A stretch of 7,547 nucleotides of DNA from DASZGI01 sp035938995 (GTDB lineage: Bacteria > Actinomycetota > Actinomycetes > Streptomycetales > Catenulisporaceae), in assembly GCF_035938995.1 (NCBI RefSeq), contig NZ_DASZGI010000086.1, forward strand, positions 1 through 7,547. Reading direction: 5' to 3'. The notes under the pieces were generated by a model. That model was not told where the DNA came from. It saw only the letters and a list, made by a program, of their open reading frames with translations, and ran no database searches. Shown in pieces: positions 1 through 5,769 of this stretch (the stretch's first letter is position 1; each line of letters opens with the position of its first letter). The position numbers and the translations under genes were made by a program.

Positions 1-177
1 CATCCGCGCCCTCACCGCGCGCGCTCCAGCGTGACAGAAGCGCTGCAGGTTCACCCCCCTCCGGGGGCAGGCGGTAGCTGGCTGGAAGCGTCACGGCGAC
101 AGTGGCCAAGACATGCCGGGCCGCAGGTGCGACATGCGTGATGTGCGGACGGCGGCTCACTGATGCACTGCGCCCTG

Positions 178-640
178 GTCATCTGCTGACGGTGTGCGCC
201 GTGCCGCAGCAGCCGTTAACGGCGTTCTGGCGGAGTTCCGGGCTCGGCTCGTCGGCAGCTACCTGGCCCGGCTCGCCTTCGACCGGCTCTTGGAACGCTG
301 CCGAGAACTGGGGCTGGTCAAGCGCGGGGCAAACAGCGCACGGACTCCACGCACGTGATCGCCGCGGTGCGCGACCTGAACACGATGGAGCTGGCCGGCG
401 AGGCCGTGCGGGCACTGGTCGAGGCACTGGCGCGCCGACTACCAGCGCCGTGCCAGCATCGAAGGCACCATGAACCAAGCAGCGAACACCATATGCCTAC
501 GCAAGGCGCTCCCGCGCCCAACTCGTCGTCCTGGCCGTCCGCGCCGGCCTGACCGACCGTCCCGCCCTAGGACTTCGAACAGGCTGATCGTTCCGTCGCG
601 AACTGGCTCGTCCATACCGGCGCCGGCCGGAGCGAGCCTT
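178..640 (+). pseudogene. IS1182-family transposase remnant (frameshifted, large internal deletion)
   Basis: Three pieces of an IS1182-type transposase can be read in order in different frames. Around 224-328 the frame gives LAEFRARLVG and then FDRLLERCRELGLVKRG, typical of the N-terminal third. At about 328 the frame shifts and continues as GKQRTDSTHVIAAVRDLN and ELAGEAVRALVEALA (about 328-430). This is the conserved block with the first catalytic Asp (the D of TDSTHV). From 428 a third frame reads WRADYQRRASIEGTMNQAA, which resembles the C-terminal RRxxIEGT block containing the catalytic Glu. The middle of the protein, roughly 200 residues or more including the second Asp, is missing between the last two pieces. 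A weak match to the C-terminal tail (ADRSVANWLV, about 580-610) follows. Upstream, VRRAAAAV (about 195) may be the block before LAEFRARL, implying a second smaller deletion. The element is dead. Family assignment is from remembered motifs; no search was run. Both ends are approximate. Confidence 0.8.
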
Positions 641-700
641 GGCACGGGATACGCGCTGGCGACCCAAGCGCCAGCCAACTTCGATCAGCGAGCGTAGGCG

Positions 701-1600
701 TCACACGGCGCTCGTAAAGAACTCAGTGAGCTTCTTGTTCAGCGTCTCCGGCCGTGTGAACGGGATCATGTGGTGGGAGACGCCGGGAAGCGTGTCGACG
801 ACGGCGTGTGGCAGGGTTCTGCTCGCGCGCTCGGCGACGGTGTCGATGTTGTGCACCCGGCTGAGCTCGGCCGGCAAGACGAGTACCGGAACATCCAACG
901 CGCGCAGGGCCCGTGGTTTCGGCCGCCGCCCGGCGATGATCTTCCCGGTCGGGACTGCGGCGCTGAGCCTGTGCAGCGCGAGCCAGTCCGGGTCGAGGTC
1001 GGCTCCGCCGGTTTCCCAGCGCAAGTAGGCCTCGTTACCCCGGGCCGGGCGCAGCATGCCGGGCAGCGCGTGCCACAAACAGGCCGGGGCGAAACCGGCG
1101 AAGCACTGGGTGGGGTCGAGCAGGGCGAGGCGGGCGATGCTGCCGCGCGGCGCGCGCAGGGTGTGGGCCAGGGCCAGCCAGGCGCCGAAGGAGTGGCCGC
1201 ACAGGTCGGTGTGCTGGATCTCGAGGGCGGCGAGTAGGTGGGCGAGCCAGTCCAGCAGGTCCTGCCGAGCGCGCACCGGCTGGCCGGTGTTACGGCTGCG
1301 GCCGGGGTCGCCGATCGTGTCCGGGGCGTACACGCGCCGGGTGCGGGCGAGCACGGCCGCGTTCGCGTACCAGGAGGCTGAGTTGGCGCGGCCTCCGTGC
1401 AAAAGCACCAACGGCGGCGCGTCGCGCGGGCCGCAGGCGTTGACCCGCGTCGCGCCGAACCGGGAGGGCACGTCGATGGCCTCGACCGGCACACCCCACC
1501 GCGCGATCAGCGTGTCGTAGGCCGCTTCGAAAGCATCGTGGGACTCGTCAGTGGATGCGGGCGATGGGGACTCGGGCTGGGAGTGGGTTCGTGCGTGCAT
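701..1600 (-). CDS. alpha/beta hydrolase
   Basis: About 299 residues with an alpha/beta-hydrolase fold. From the sequence: an oxyanion-type HGG after the LVLLHGG strand (about residue 70), a YAPDTIGDPGRS segment, the nucleophile elbow GHSFGA (Ser near 137) and a C-terminal GVSHHMIP that supplies the likely catalytic His. The usual acid position near the SRVHNID segment is less clear. No signal peptide or membrane segment is seen, so it is probably a cytoplasmic esterase or hydrolase; the substrate is unknown. I chose the ATG at 1600, which has GGGG five bases upstream. A GTG at 1615 would add five residues but leaves almost no leader beside the palindromic operator. The gene diverges from the MarR gene across a 69-bp gap, so it is a likely target of that regulator. 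Its stop abuts the decayed IS1182 remnant. The family is sure, the substrate is not. Confidence 0.88.
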   Translation of the reverse strand: MHARTHSQPESPSPASTDESHDAFEAAYDTLIARWGVPVEAIDVPSRFGATRVNACGPRDAPPLVLLHGGRANSASWYANAAVLARTRRVYAPDTIGDPGRSRNTGQPVRARQDLLDWLAHLLAALEIQHTDLCGHSFGAWLALAHTLRAPRGSIARLALLDPTQCFAGFAPACLWHALPGMLRPARGNEAYLRWETGGADLDPDWLALHRLSAAVPTGKIIAGRRPKPRALRALDVPVLVLPAELSRVHNIDTVAERASRTLPHAVVDTLPGVSHHMIPFTRPETLNKKLTEFFTSAV

Positions 1601-1618
1601 GATGGCCCCGTTCACAGG

Positions 1619-1657
1619 TATTCTCGATGAGCGAGTTACTCACTCATCGAGAGAATA
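1619..1657. promoter_or_regulatory. 31-bp near-perfect palindrome, probable MarR operator in divergent promoter
   Basis: Positions 1622-1636 (TCTCGATGAGCGAGT) and 1638-1652 (ACTCACTCATCGAGA) are inverted repeats around a single central T, matching at 14 of 15 positions. Outside them TATTCTC (1619-1625) and GAGAATA (1651-1657) are also inverted copies, offset by two bases. The site lies between the hydrolase start and the MarR start, 13 bp from the MarR ATG at its right end. MarR dimers bind palindromes in such divergent intergenic regions, so an autoregulatory operator is the natural reading. The outer GAGAATA arms might double as -10 elements for the two directions, but I see no good -35. 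Confidence 0.72.
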
Positions 1658-1669
1658 GGGGGGCGGCGG

Positions 1670-2170
1670 ATGCCACGCAACGCACGCGGCAGCAAGAAGA
1701 CGGATACCGCGCCCCCAGGCGGGGAGACCGCTTCGCACCCGCGGATGGGCCTGGTGCACCTGCTTCGGTCAGTCGCCGTCGACCTGGACCTGCAGGCTGC
1801 CGCCTTCGCCACCGAGCAGGGCCTGCACCCGACCGACCTGCGCGCCCTGATCGCACTGCTCGACGCCGAACGCGCCAGCGAGTCGATGACCCCTGGACGC
1901 CTCGGCACCCGGCTACACCTGAACTCCCCAGCCACAACCGCTGTGATCGACCGACTCGAAGCACTCGGCTTCCTCGCCCGCGAACGCGACCCACGCGACC
2001 GCCGCCGGGTACTACTCATCGTCAGCCAGGAGGCCAAGACCCTCGGCTGGCACTTCTTCGGCCCACTCATCACACGGGTCCTCAACACCATGGACGAATT
2101 CGACGAAACCGACCTCGACGCCTACGAACGAGTCCTACGCGCCATCGCGCAGACACTGCCGCCAGCCTGA
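1670..2170 (+). CDS. MarR-family transcriptional regulator
   Basis: A 166-residue winged helix-turn-helix regulator. After a charged N-terminal tail (residues 1-25) comes the dimerisation helix (about 26-50), then the DNA-binding domain. The HTH lies about 73-101, with recognition-helix segment LNSPATTAVIDRLEALG, and the wing carries the family signature RDPRDRRRV (about 106-114). The C-terminal helices (about 125-160) complete the dimer interface. The start at 1670 is supported by a G-rich Shine-Dalgarno (AGGGGGG) about six bases upstream. It diverges from the hydrolase over a large palindrome, its probable operator. It lies 91 bp upstream of the DHFR-like gene on the same strand, so the three genes may form one regulon. 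Such proteins usually repress and are released by small phenolic or oxidant ligands; the ligand here cannot be read from sequence. Confidence 0.92.
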   Translation: MPRNARGSKKTDTAPPGGETASHPRMGLVHLLRSVAVDLDLQAAAFATEQGLHPTDLRALIALLDAERASESMTPGRLGTRLHLNSPATTAVIDRLEALGFLARERDPRDRRRVLLIVSQEAKTLGWHFFGPLITRVLNTMDEFDETDLDAYERVLRAIAQTLPPA

Positions 2171-2261
2171 ATCAGGCCAACACGGTTGAGTTCCAAGACC
2201 CACCGCACGCCACTGGTATCACCCACGCCGGCCGTGACCGGCACGACAGCAAAGGATCATC

Positions 2262-2834
2262 ATGCGCAAGCTCAGCGTTTCGACACTGGTCTCGCTCGAC
2301 GGGATCATCCAGGATCCCGGCGGCTTCGGCGAGACCGAGTACGGCGGGTGGGCGAACACGTACTTCACCGACTACGCGCAAGCGCAGGCGCTGCGTCACC
2401 TGCAGGCCAGCGACTACTTCCTGATCGGCCGACGCACCTACGAACTGCTGAACCAGGCGTGGGGCGGAATCAAGGACGGCGCCTATCTCCAGCGAATGAA
2501 CGAGATCCGCAAGCTGGTTGCCTCCACGACCCTGACGGGACCGCTCGAGTGGAACGCCACTGTGATCGCTGGCGACGTGGGCACGGCTGTCGCCACCCTC
2601 AAGCAGGAATCCGGCGGCGACATCGAGGTCTACGGTAGCGCCACCCTCGTCCAGACGCTGATGCGGCACGATTTGATCGACGAGTACCGCGTCGCGGTGC
2701 ACCCGATCATCTTGGGGCACGGCACGCGGCTGTTCCCTCAATCCGGAGGTAGCGCCACCCTCGAGTTGGCCAGCGCCCGTACGCTCGACTCCGGCGTAGT
2801 CAACCTGACCTACGTTCGCCCCGGCCGGGGCTGA
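2262..2834 (+). CDS. dihydrofolate reductase / RibD C-terminal domain family protein
   Basis: A 190-residue single-domain protein of the RibD-C/DHFR-like family. From the sequence: an N-terminal strand and loop MRKLSVSTLVSLDGIIQDPGG typical of the family, the DYFLIGRRTYE segment (about 50-60) that forms part of the NADPH-binding core, and a C-terminal IEVYGSATLVQTL...DEYRVAVHPIILGHGTRLF block (about 122-160), the family's most conserved stretch. It is full length for the family. These proteins are presumed NAD(P)H-dependent reductases, and most close relatives have no proven substrate; it should not be called a true folate enzyme. The start is supported by AAAGGA six bases upstream. It may be cotranscribed with the upstream MarR gene (91-bp gap) or use its own promoter. 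A short GCCGG/CCGGC inverted repeat at 2227-2242 sits just before the Shine-Dalgarno. Confidence 0.9.
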   Translation: MRKLSVSTLVSLDGIIQDPGGFGETEYGGWANTYFTDYAQAQALRHLQASDYFLIGRRTYELLNQAWGGIKDGAYLQRMNEIRKLVASTTLTGPLEWNATVIAGDVGTAVATLKQESGGDIEVYGSATLVQTLMRHDLIDEYRVAVHPIILGHGTRLFPQSGGSATLELASARTLDSGVVNLTYVRPGRG

Positions 2835-2835
2835 T

Positions 2836-2851
2836 GGCGTGACGTCACGCC
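2836..2851. repeat. 16-bp perfect palindrome GGCGTGACGTCACGCC
   Basis: A perfect two-fold symmetric 16-mer starts one base after the TGA of the DHFR-like gene and ends five bases before the first recognisable transposase codon. With no loop and no T-run it is not a good intrinsic terminator. It could be a regulator binding site, a dimer-binding site left from the IS, or a junction sequence. The function is unknown. Confidence 0.6.
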
Positions 2852-2855
2852 CGCG

Positions 2856-3245
2856 GCTCATGGCATCCTCGCCACCGACTTCGTCCACGTCGATACGGTT
2901 CCACTCAAGCGCATTTACGCATTGATTCTGGTCGAGCACGGCTCGCGCCGAGTTCACCTGCTCGGGATCAGCGCGAACCCCGACGGCGCCCGGACCACGC
3001 AGGCCGCCCGCAACCTGCTGATGGAGTTCGGGAAACGCGCTCACTCATTCAAGTTCATGATCCGCGATCAGGGCGGCCAGTTCACCGACGCCTTCGACGC
3101 CGCGCTCGCCGACGCCGGCATCCAGGTGCTCAAGAGTCCGCCGCAGGCACCCCGGGCGAACGCGATCTGCGAGCGGATGATCGGCACCCTGCGCCGGGAA
3201 CTGTTCGACCGCATCCTTATCCTTGGCGAGCGCCACCTGCGCCCG
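2856..3245 (+). pseudogene. 3' half of a DDE integrase-core transposase (rve type, IS3/IS481-like)
   Basis: One open frame encodes the catalytic core of an actinobacterial integrase-type transposase, entered without a start codon at AHGILATDFVHVDTV. All three acidic residues are visible: Asp in HVDTV (codon 2892), Asp in MIRDQGGQF (codon 3066) and Glu in NAICERMIGT (codon 3171). The last two are 35 residues apart, the classical DD35E spacing. The frame then reads LRRELFDRILILGERHLR and loses similarity at about 3245, where relatives continue for another 50 or so residues. The N-terminal HTH half and the C-terminal end are both absent, so it cannot be functional. The left edge lies 22 bp behind the stop of the DHFR-like gene. 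The right edge abuts, in opposite orientation, the 5' end of a transposase of the same type. Later codons of the same frame are not transposase. Confidence 0.87.
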
Positions 3246-3246
3246 G

Positions 3247-3345
3247 TACGAGCAATTCAGCGTCCTTGGACGCATCATGACGCACAGCCACGGCCGGCGC
3301 ATCAAGAAGACGACGGGTGGTCCGGTAGACAGCCGAGAGAATCAT
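3247..3345 (-). pseudogene. 5' end of an integrase-type transposase, inverted relative to the 3' half
   Basis: Reading leftward from an ATG at 3345, the frame gives MILSAVYRTT, then RRLLDAPAVAVRHDASKDAELLV. From memory this matches the N-terminus of the same actinobacterial integrase-core transposase type found just upstream on plus, where relatives read roughly VYRTTRKLL...KDAELLVLRHENAVLRRQ. After LLV the frame becomes PGAGGARQG and stops; a shifted frame gives RAQVALAK, which may be a frameshifted trace of the next block. Only about 33 of roughly 350 residues remain. Its inner edge (3247) touches the end of the plus-strand 3' half (3245), so two parts of one gene type meet tail to tail. 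This is a scar of an inversion plus deletion, or of two nested copies. Confidence 0.7.
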
Positions 3346-3419
3346 GCCTCGATCATGGCCAACCAGCAGCGAAGGCGCGTGGCTCATGGCCCAACCGACG
3401 CCGATCCTGTAAACGAGCC

Positions 3420-3539
3420 CTACAGGATCTCGAAGGACACCCGCCCGGCCACGTCCTTGCGCAGCCAATCCCACTCGCCATCGAAGGCCTCGCAACTCGC
3501 ACGCACCCGCGCGACAACCTCGTCCGTGCCCACTGCCAT
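3420..3539 (-). CDS. small 39-residue ORF, function unknown, possibly a truncated gene
   Basis: An ATG at 3539 opens a 39-codon frame ending with TAG at 3420. The product begins MAVGTDEVVARVRASCEAF, continues GEWDWLRKDV and ends VSFEIL. It is acidic at the start, with no signal peptide, Cys cluster or membrane segment; residues 4-20 could be helical. The start has a very strong Shine-Dalgarno (GGGGGAGGAG) ending about four bases upstream, better than most genes here, which is the main support for translation. I do not recognise the family. The downstream sequence on the same strand leads straight into the 5' end of an integrase-type transposase, so this may be the N-terminus of a longer gene cut by that insertion rather than a complete small protein. 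Confidence 0.45.
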   Translation of the reverse strand: MAVGTDEVVARVRASCEAFDGEWDWLRKDVAGRVSFEIL

Positions 3540-3620
3540 ACGACTCCTCCCCCACCCACAACCTCGTGAGGGTGACAGGTAGTACACCGGTGAGCACACA
3601 CGACAGCAACCCGATTTACC

Positions 3621-3635
3621 TCCCGCTCAGCGGGA
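3621..3635. repeat. 15-bp inverted repeat (TCCCGCT-C-AGCGGGA)
   Basis: Seven-base perfect arms surround a single C. It lies just upstream of the recognisable transposase C-terminal remnant and could be an IS-internal or regulatory site. There is no T-run after it, so it is not an obvious terminator. Function unknown. Confidence 0.4.
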
Positions 3636-3639
3636 TCCG

Positions 3640-3775
3640 CGGCGCGCTGCCCCAGGTGATCGCCACCCTCAGAACACCGCCATCAGCCTGTTCAAATCCC
3701 GGGCCGGGTAAACAACACCAGGCCACCCGCCACCTGGCCGTGCATCCCACAATGCACTGCAGCGCCTTCGTATCA
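3640..3775 (+). pseudogene. transposase C-terminal remnant (ISAs1 / DDE_Tnp_1-like), frameshifted
   Basis: In one frame positions 3653-3673 read QVIATLR, and after a one-base shift the text continues NTAISLFKSRAG (about 3673-3708). Joined, this resembles the conserved C-terminal motif of ISAs1/IS4-type DDE transposases, whose relatives read about PQVMATLRNTAISLLRLAG followed by an AALRHHA block. Farther on, RHLAVHP (about 3727) and, in another frame, NALQRLRIT (about 3752-3778) resemble the end of the same proteins. The rest of the transposase is missing. The piece is short and shifted at least twice; the exact family is uncertain and both limits are approximate. It belongs to a different transposase type from the integrase-like pieces at 2856-3345. 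Confidence 0.55.
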
Positions 3776-3820
3776 CCAACCGAGAAAGGCATCAGCCCGG
3801 GTTGGAGCTGGGCCTGGCCT

Positions 3821-5029
3821 CTAGATCAGGAGCGTCGCGCCCGCTATCGGGGGTGTCCAGCGCGTGATGCTAGCGCCTGCCTTGAGCGCGGGACCGGCGG
3901 GGACACGCCGTAGGAGGGCGTTGCGAGCCGACTGGCGCCACCCGTCACCGAGTTCGAAGCCGAACCGGGCGAGCATGCTGGCCTGGCGGGCGAGTTGCCG
4001 GCAGCGTGGTCGGCGGGCCTGGTCGAAGGCGGCTAGCGCGGCGGCCAGGTCGCCGCCACCGCTGACCGGTGCTGCGATCATGCGGCCCACGCACACGCCG
4101 TCCTCTAGGGCGGTGGCCGCTCCTTGCCCGATGGTGGGCAGCATGGCGTGTGCCGCGTCGCCGATGATGACCACCCGGCCGCGCACGTAGCGTGGGCAGC
4201 CGCCCGGCAGGTGGTACACGTCATGACGCATCAGCTGGCTGGCGGGGGTGGCAGCCACGATGCCCCGGATCCAGGGCGCCCACCCGGAGAAGTGTGCGCG
4301 GGCCGAGGCCAGCTCGTCGGCGAAGGATGCCCCCTCGGGGTGGACGAACTCCCCGTACCAGTAGACCTCGCCGTCACTGACCCGCAGCGCGCCGAACTCG
4401 GTGCCTGGCCCCCATACCTCCACCAGGCGGCCCGCGAAGGACGTGTCGCTGATGACCGCACGCCAGCTCGTGCTGCCCGCGTACCGCGGGCGGGCATCGG
4501 GAAACAACTGGGTCCGCACCGTGCTCCGCACGCCGTCGGCGGCCACCACCAGGCCGGCCTCGCCGGTGTGCTCGCCGGTGCTGGTCTGCCACATGGCGGC
4601 CGCAGGCTCGCCGCCAGGGGTTCCGGGCAGGACGGCGGTGACCTCGGCACCGGTGACCAGTTCGGCGCCCGCAGCCTCGGCGGCCTGCCGCAGCGTGGCG
4701 TGCAGCCGCCGGCGGTGAATGCCGCAGACCGTCGTGGTCGCCTGCGTATCAGGCCGGCGCTCGGGGATCCGCAGCAGCCAGCGGCCACTGCGGTCCTGAT
4801 AGCCGGCATGCGGGGCCAGGTGGCCGGCCGTTCGGACCGCCTCCTCCAAACCCAGGGCATGCAGGGCGGCCATCCCGTTACCTGTGAAGCCCAGGCCTGC
4901 GCCCACCTCTTCGAAGGCTGGCGCCCGCTCCAGTACCGTGACCTGCCAGCCCACCTGCGTCAGCGCGACCGCTGCGGCAAGCCCCGCGATCCCGCCCCCG
5001 GCCACCACCGCCGTCTGACGGCCAGTCAT
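3821..5029 (-). CDS. FAD-dependent monooxygenase (class A flavoprotein, aromatic hydroxylase type)
   Basis: A complete 402-residue single-component flavin monooxygenase of the PHBH-fold group. From the sequence: the N-terminal Rossmann motif VVAGGGIAGL (Gly 11, 13, 16) with Glu34 at the end of the second strand for the FAD ribose, the middle DG motif VVAADGVRSTVR (Asp165-Gly166) that contacts FAD and NADPH, and the GD motif GRVVIIGDAAHAMLPTIGQG (Gly290-Asp291) for the FAD pyrophosphate, followed by ALEDG. Such enzymes use NAD(P)H and O2 to hydroxylate or epoxidise; relatives include 3-hydroxybenzoate and 6-hydroxynicotinate hydroxylases and natural-product tailoring enzymes. The substrate cannot be decided here. 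No membrane segment is seen. The ATG at 5029 has GGGGAGG about eight bases upstream. It diverges from a TetR gene across an AT-rich promoter patch, so substrate-induced release of TetR is the likely control. No obvious pathway partner is in the window. Confidence 0.94.
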   Translation of the reverse strand: MTGRQTAVVAGGGIAGLAAAVALTQVGWQVTVLERAPAFEEVGAGLGFTGNGMAALHALGLEEAVRTAGHLAPHAGYQDRSGRWLLRIPERRPDTQATTTVCGIHRRRLHATLRQAAEAAGAELVTGAEVTAVLPGTPGGEPAAAMWQTSTGEHTGEAGLVVAADGVRSTVRTQLFPDARPRYAGSTSWRAVISDTSFAGRLVEVWGPGTEFGALRVSDGEVYWYGEFVHPEGASFADELASARAHFSGWAPWIRGIVAATPASQLMRHDVYHLPGGCPRYVRGRVVIIGDAAHAMLPTIGQGAATALEDGVCVGRMIAAPVSGGGDLAAALAAFDQARRPRCRQLARQASMLARFGFELGDGWRQSARNALLRRVPAGPALKAGASITRWTPPIAGATLLI

Positions 5030-5096
5030 CTGCCCACCTCCCCGTCCTCCGCTGAGCCGCTGTCGGCAGATACGGCCGCTCTCCAGAAGCTCAATA

Positions 5097-5137
5097 TGAC
5101 AACGGTAATAATACTATCCCCATAATGATATTGTGTC
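5097..5137. promoter_or_regulatory. divergent promoter / probable TetR operator (AT-rich patch)
   Basis: This AT-rich island stands out in GC-rich DNA. Plus strand: TGACAA (5097-5102), 18 bp, CATAAT (5121-5126), a good sigma70-type pair driving the TetR gene. Minus strand: GACACA (5137-5132), 18 bp, TATTAT (5113-5108), driving the monooxygenase with a leader of about 70 nt. The two promoters overlap face to face. A loose dyad (GACA..TAATAAT against ATTAT..GTGTC) spans the same bases and may be the operator. The -10 of the TetR promoter overlaps the ATG at 5125, which argues for the later start at 5143. Confidence 0.6.
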
Positions 5138-5142
5138 GAGGC

Positions 5143-5769
5143 ATGGCCCCGCCTCGAAACGAGCGCCGCCGGCAGGCCCTCGCGGATGCCGCGATCGCGG
5201 TCCTCGGCGCCTCCGGAATCCACTCCCTGAGCCACCGCGCCGTAGACGAGCGGGCCGAGCTGCCCGCCGGCACCGCCGCCAACTATTTCCCGACCAGGGA
5301 CGAGTTGCTGGCAGCGGCCGCGCACCGAGTGTTCGGCCTGCACATAGAGGCGATGGATTCCGCCGATAGCCAGGTGGCCGGGCCGGTGGACCCCGACGGC
5401 CTCGCGGAACTGATCGGCGCGGCACTGTACGACTGCGCGGCACGCCACCGCACCCGATACCTAGCCATCTACGAGCTGACCCTGGAAGCGACGCGCCGCC
5501 CCGCGCTCGCGGAGGCACTGTCGGGGATGGCCGCCGCGACCCTGGACGTCACCATCGGCCAGCACCGCATGCTCGGCCTGCACACCTCCCCGGCGCAGGT
5601 GCAGGCGCTGATCACCCTGTTCAGCGGGGTGCTACTGACGCTGGCCGCCGGCCCACCGGAGGCCGTCACGCCGGACGCCACCCGTGCCCTGGCCCGCTGC
5701 CTGGTCGCGGGCGTGCTGGCAACCATGCCCGGGCTGGCCTGGAACGGCTCTCCCCCGGAAAGACCATGA
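5143..5769 (+). CDS. TetR-family transcriptional regulator
   Basis: About 208 residues. The N-terminal DNA-binding domain begins MAPPRNERRRQALADAAIAVL. The HTH follows with SLSHRAVDERAELPAGTAANYFPTRDELL (about residues 28-56), the typical TetR pattern of a tight turn, a recognition helix ending in NYFxTRDELL and helix 4. Residues 60-205 form the helical ligand-binding and dimer domain; they are Ala/Leu-rich and carry no specific signature. An ATG at 5125 would add six residues, but it lies in the predicted -10 box, and the 5143 ATG gives the usual short basic N-terminus. No classical Shine-Dalgarno is seen at the right spacing; the transcript may be nearly leaderless. It diverges from the flavin monooxygenase and probably represses both genes until a substrate-like ligand binds. 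No intact gene follows for about 980 bp. Confidence 0.9.
   Translation: MAPPRNERRRQALADAAIAVLGASGIHSLSHRAVDERAELPAGTAANYFPTRDELLAAAAHRVFGLHIEAMDSADSQVAGPVDPDGLAELIGAALYDCAARHRTRYLAIYELTLEATRRPALAEALSGMAAATLDVTIGQHRMLGLHTSPAQVQALITLFSGVLLTLAAGPPEAVTPDATRALARCLVAGVLATMPGLAWNGSPPERP

Noticed and set aside
54..67. CCCCC/GGGGG hairpin near the left edge
   Set aside because: There is no T-run for a terminator and no gene end next to it. Short C/G runs like this are expected by chance in such DNA.
1627..2424. 265-codon plus-strand frame overlapping the MarR gene
   Set aside because: Its composition is Arg/Pro/Thr-rich low-complexity sequence typical of a shifted frame; the MarR frame is clearly the real one.
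2172..3044. 290-codon minus-strand frame across the reductase and the transposase piece
   Set aside because: It spans two unrelated genes antisense, which no real gene would do, and has no recognisable motif.
3566..3600. tRNA 3'-end-like string (GGGTGACAGGT...) at the start of an open frame reading VTGSTPVST
   Set aside because: The T-loop consensus is absent and no acceptor or anticodon stem can be formed around it.
3685..3705. TTCAAATCC string resembling a tRNA T-loop
   Set aside because: The flanking five-base T-stem does not pair, and the bases are better explained as transposase coding (LFKSRAG).
4124..5125. 333-codon plus-strand frame opposite the monooxygenase
   Set aside because: It is an antisense shadow produced by GC-rich codon use. 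The monooxygenase frame carries all three flavin motifs.
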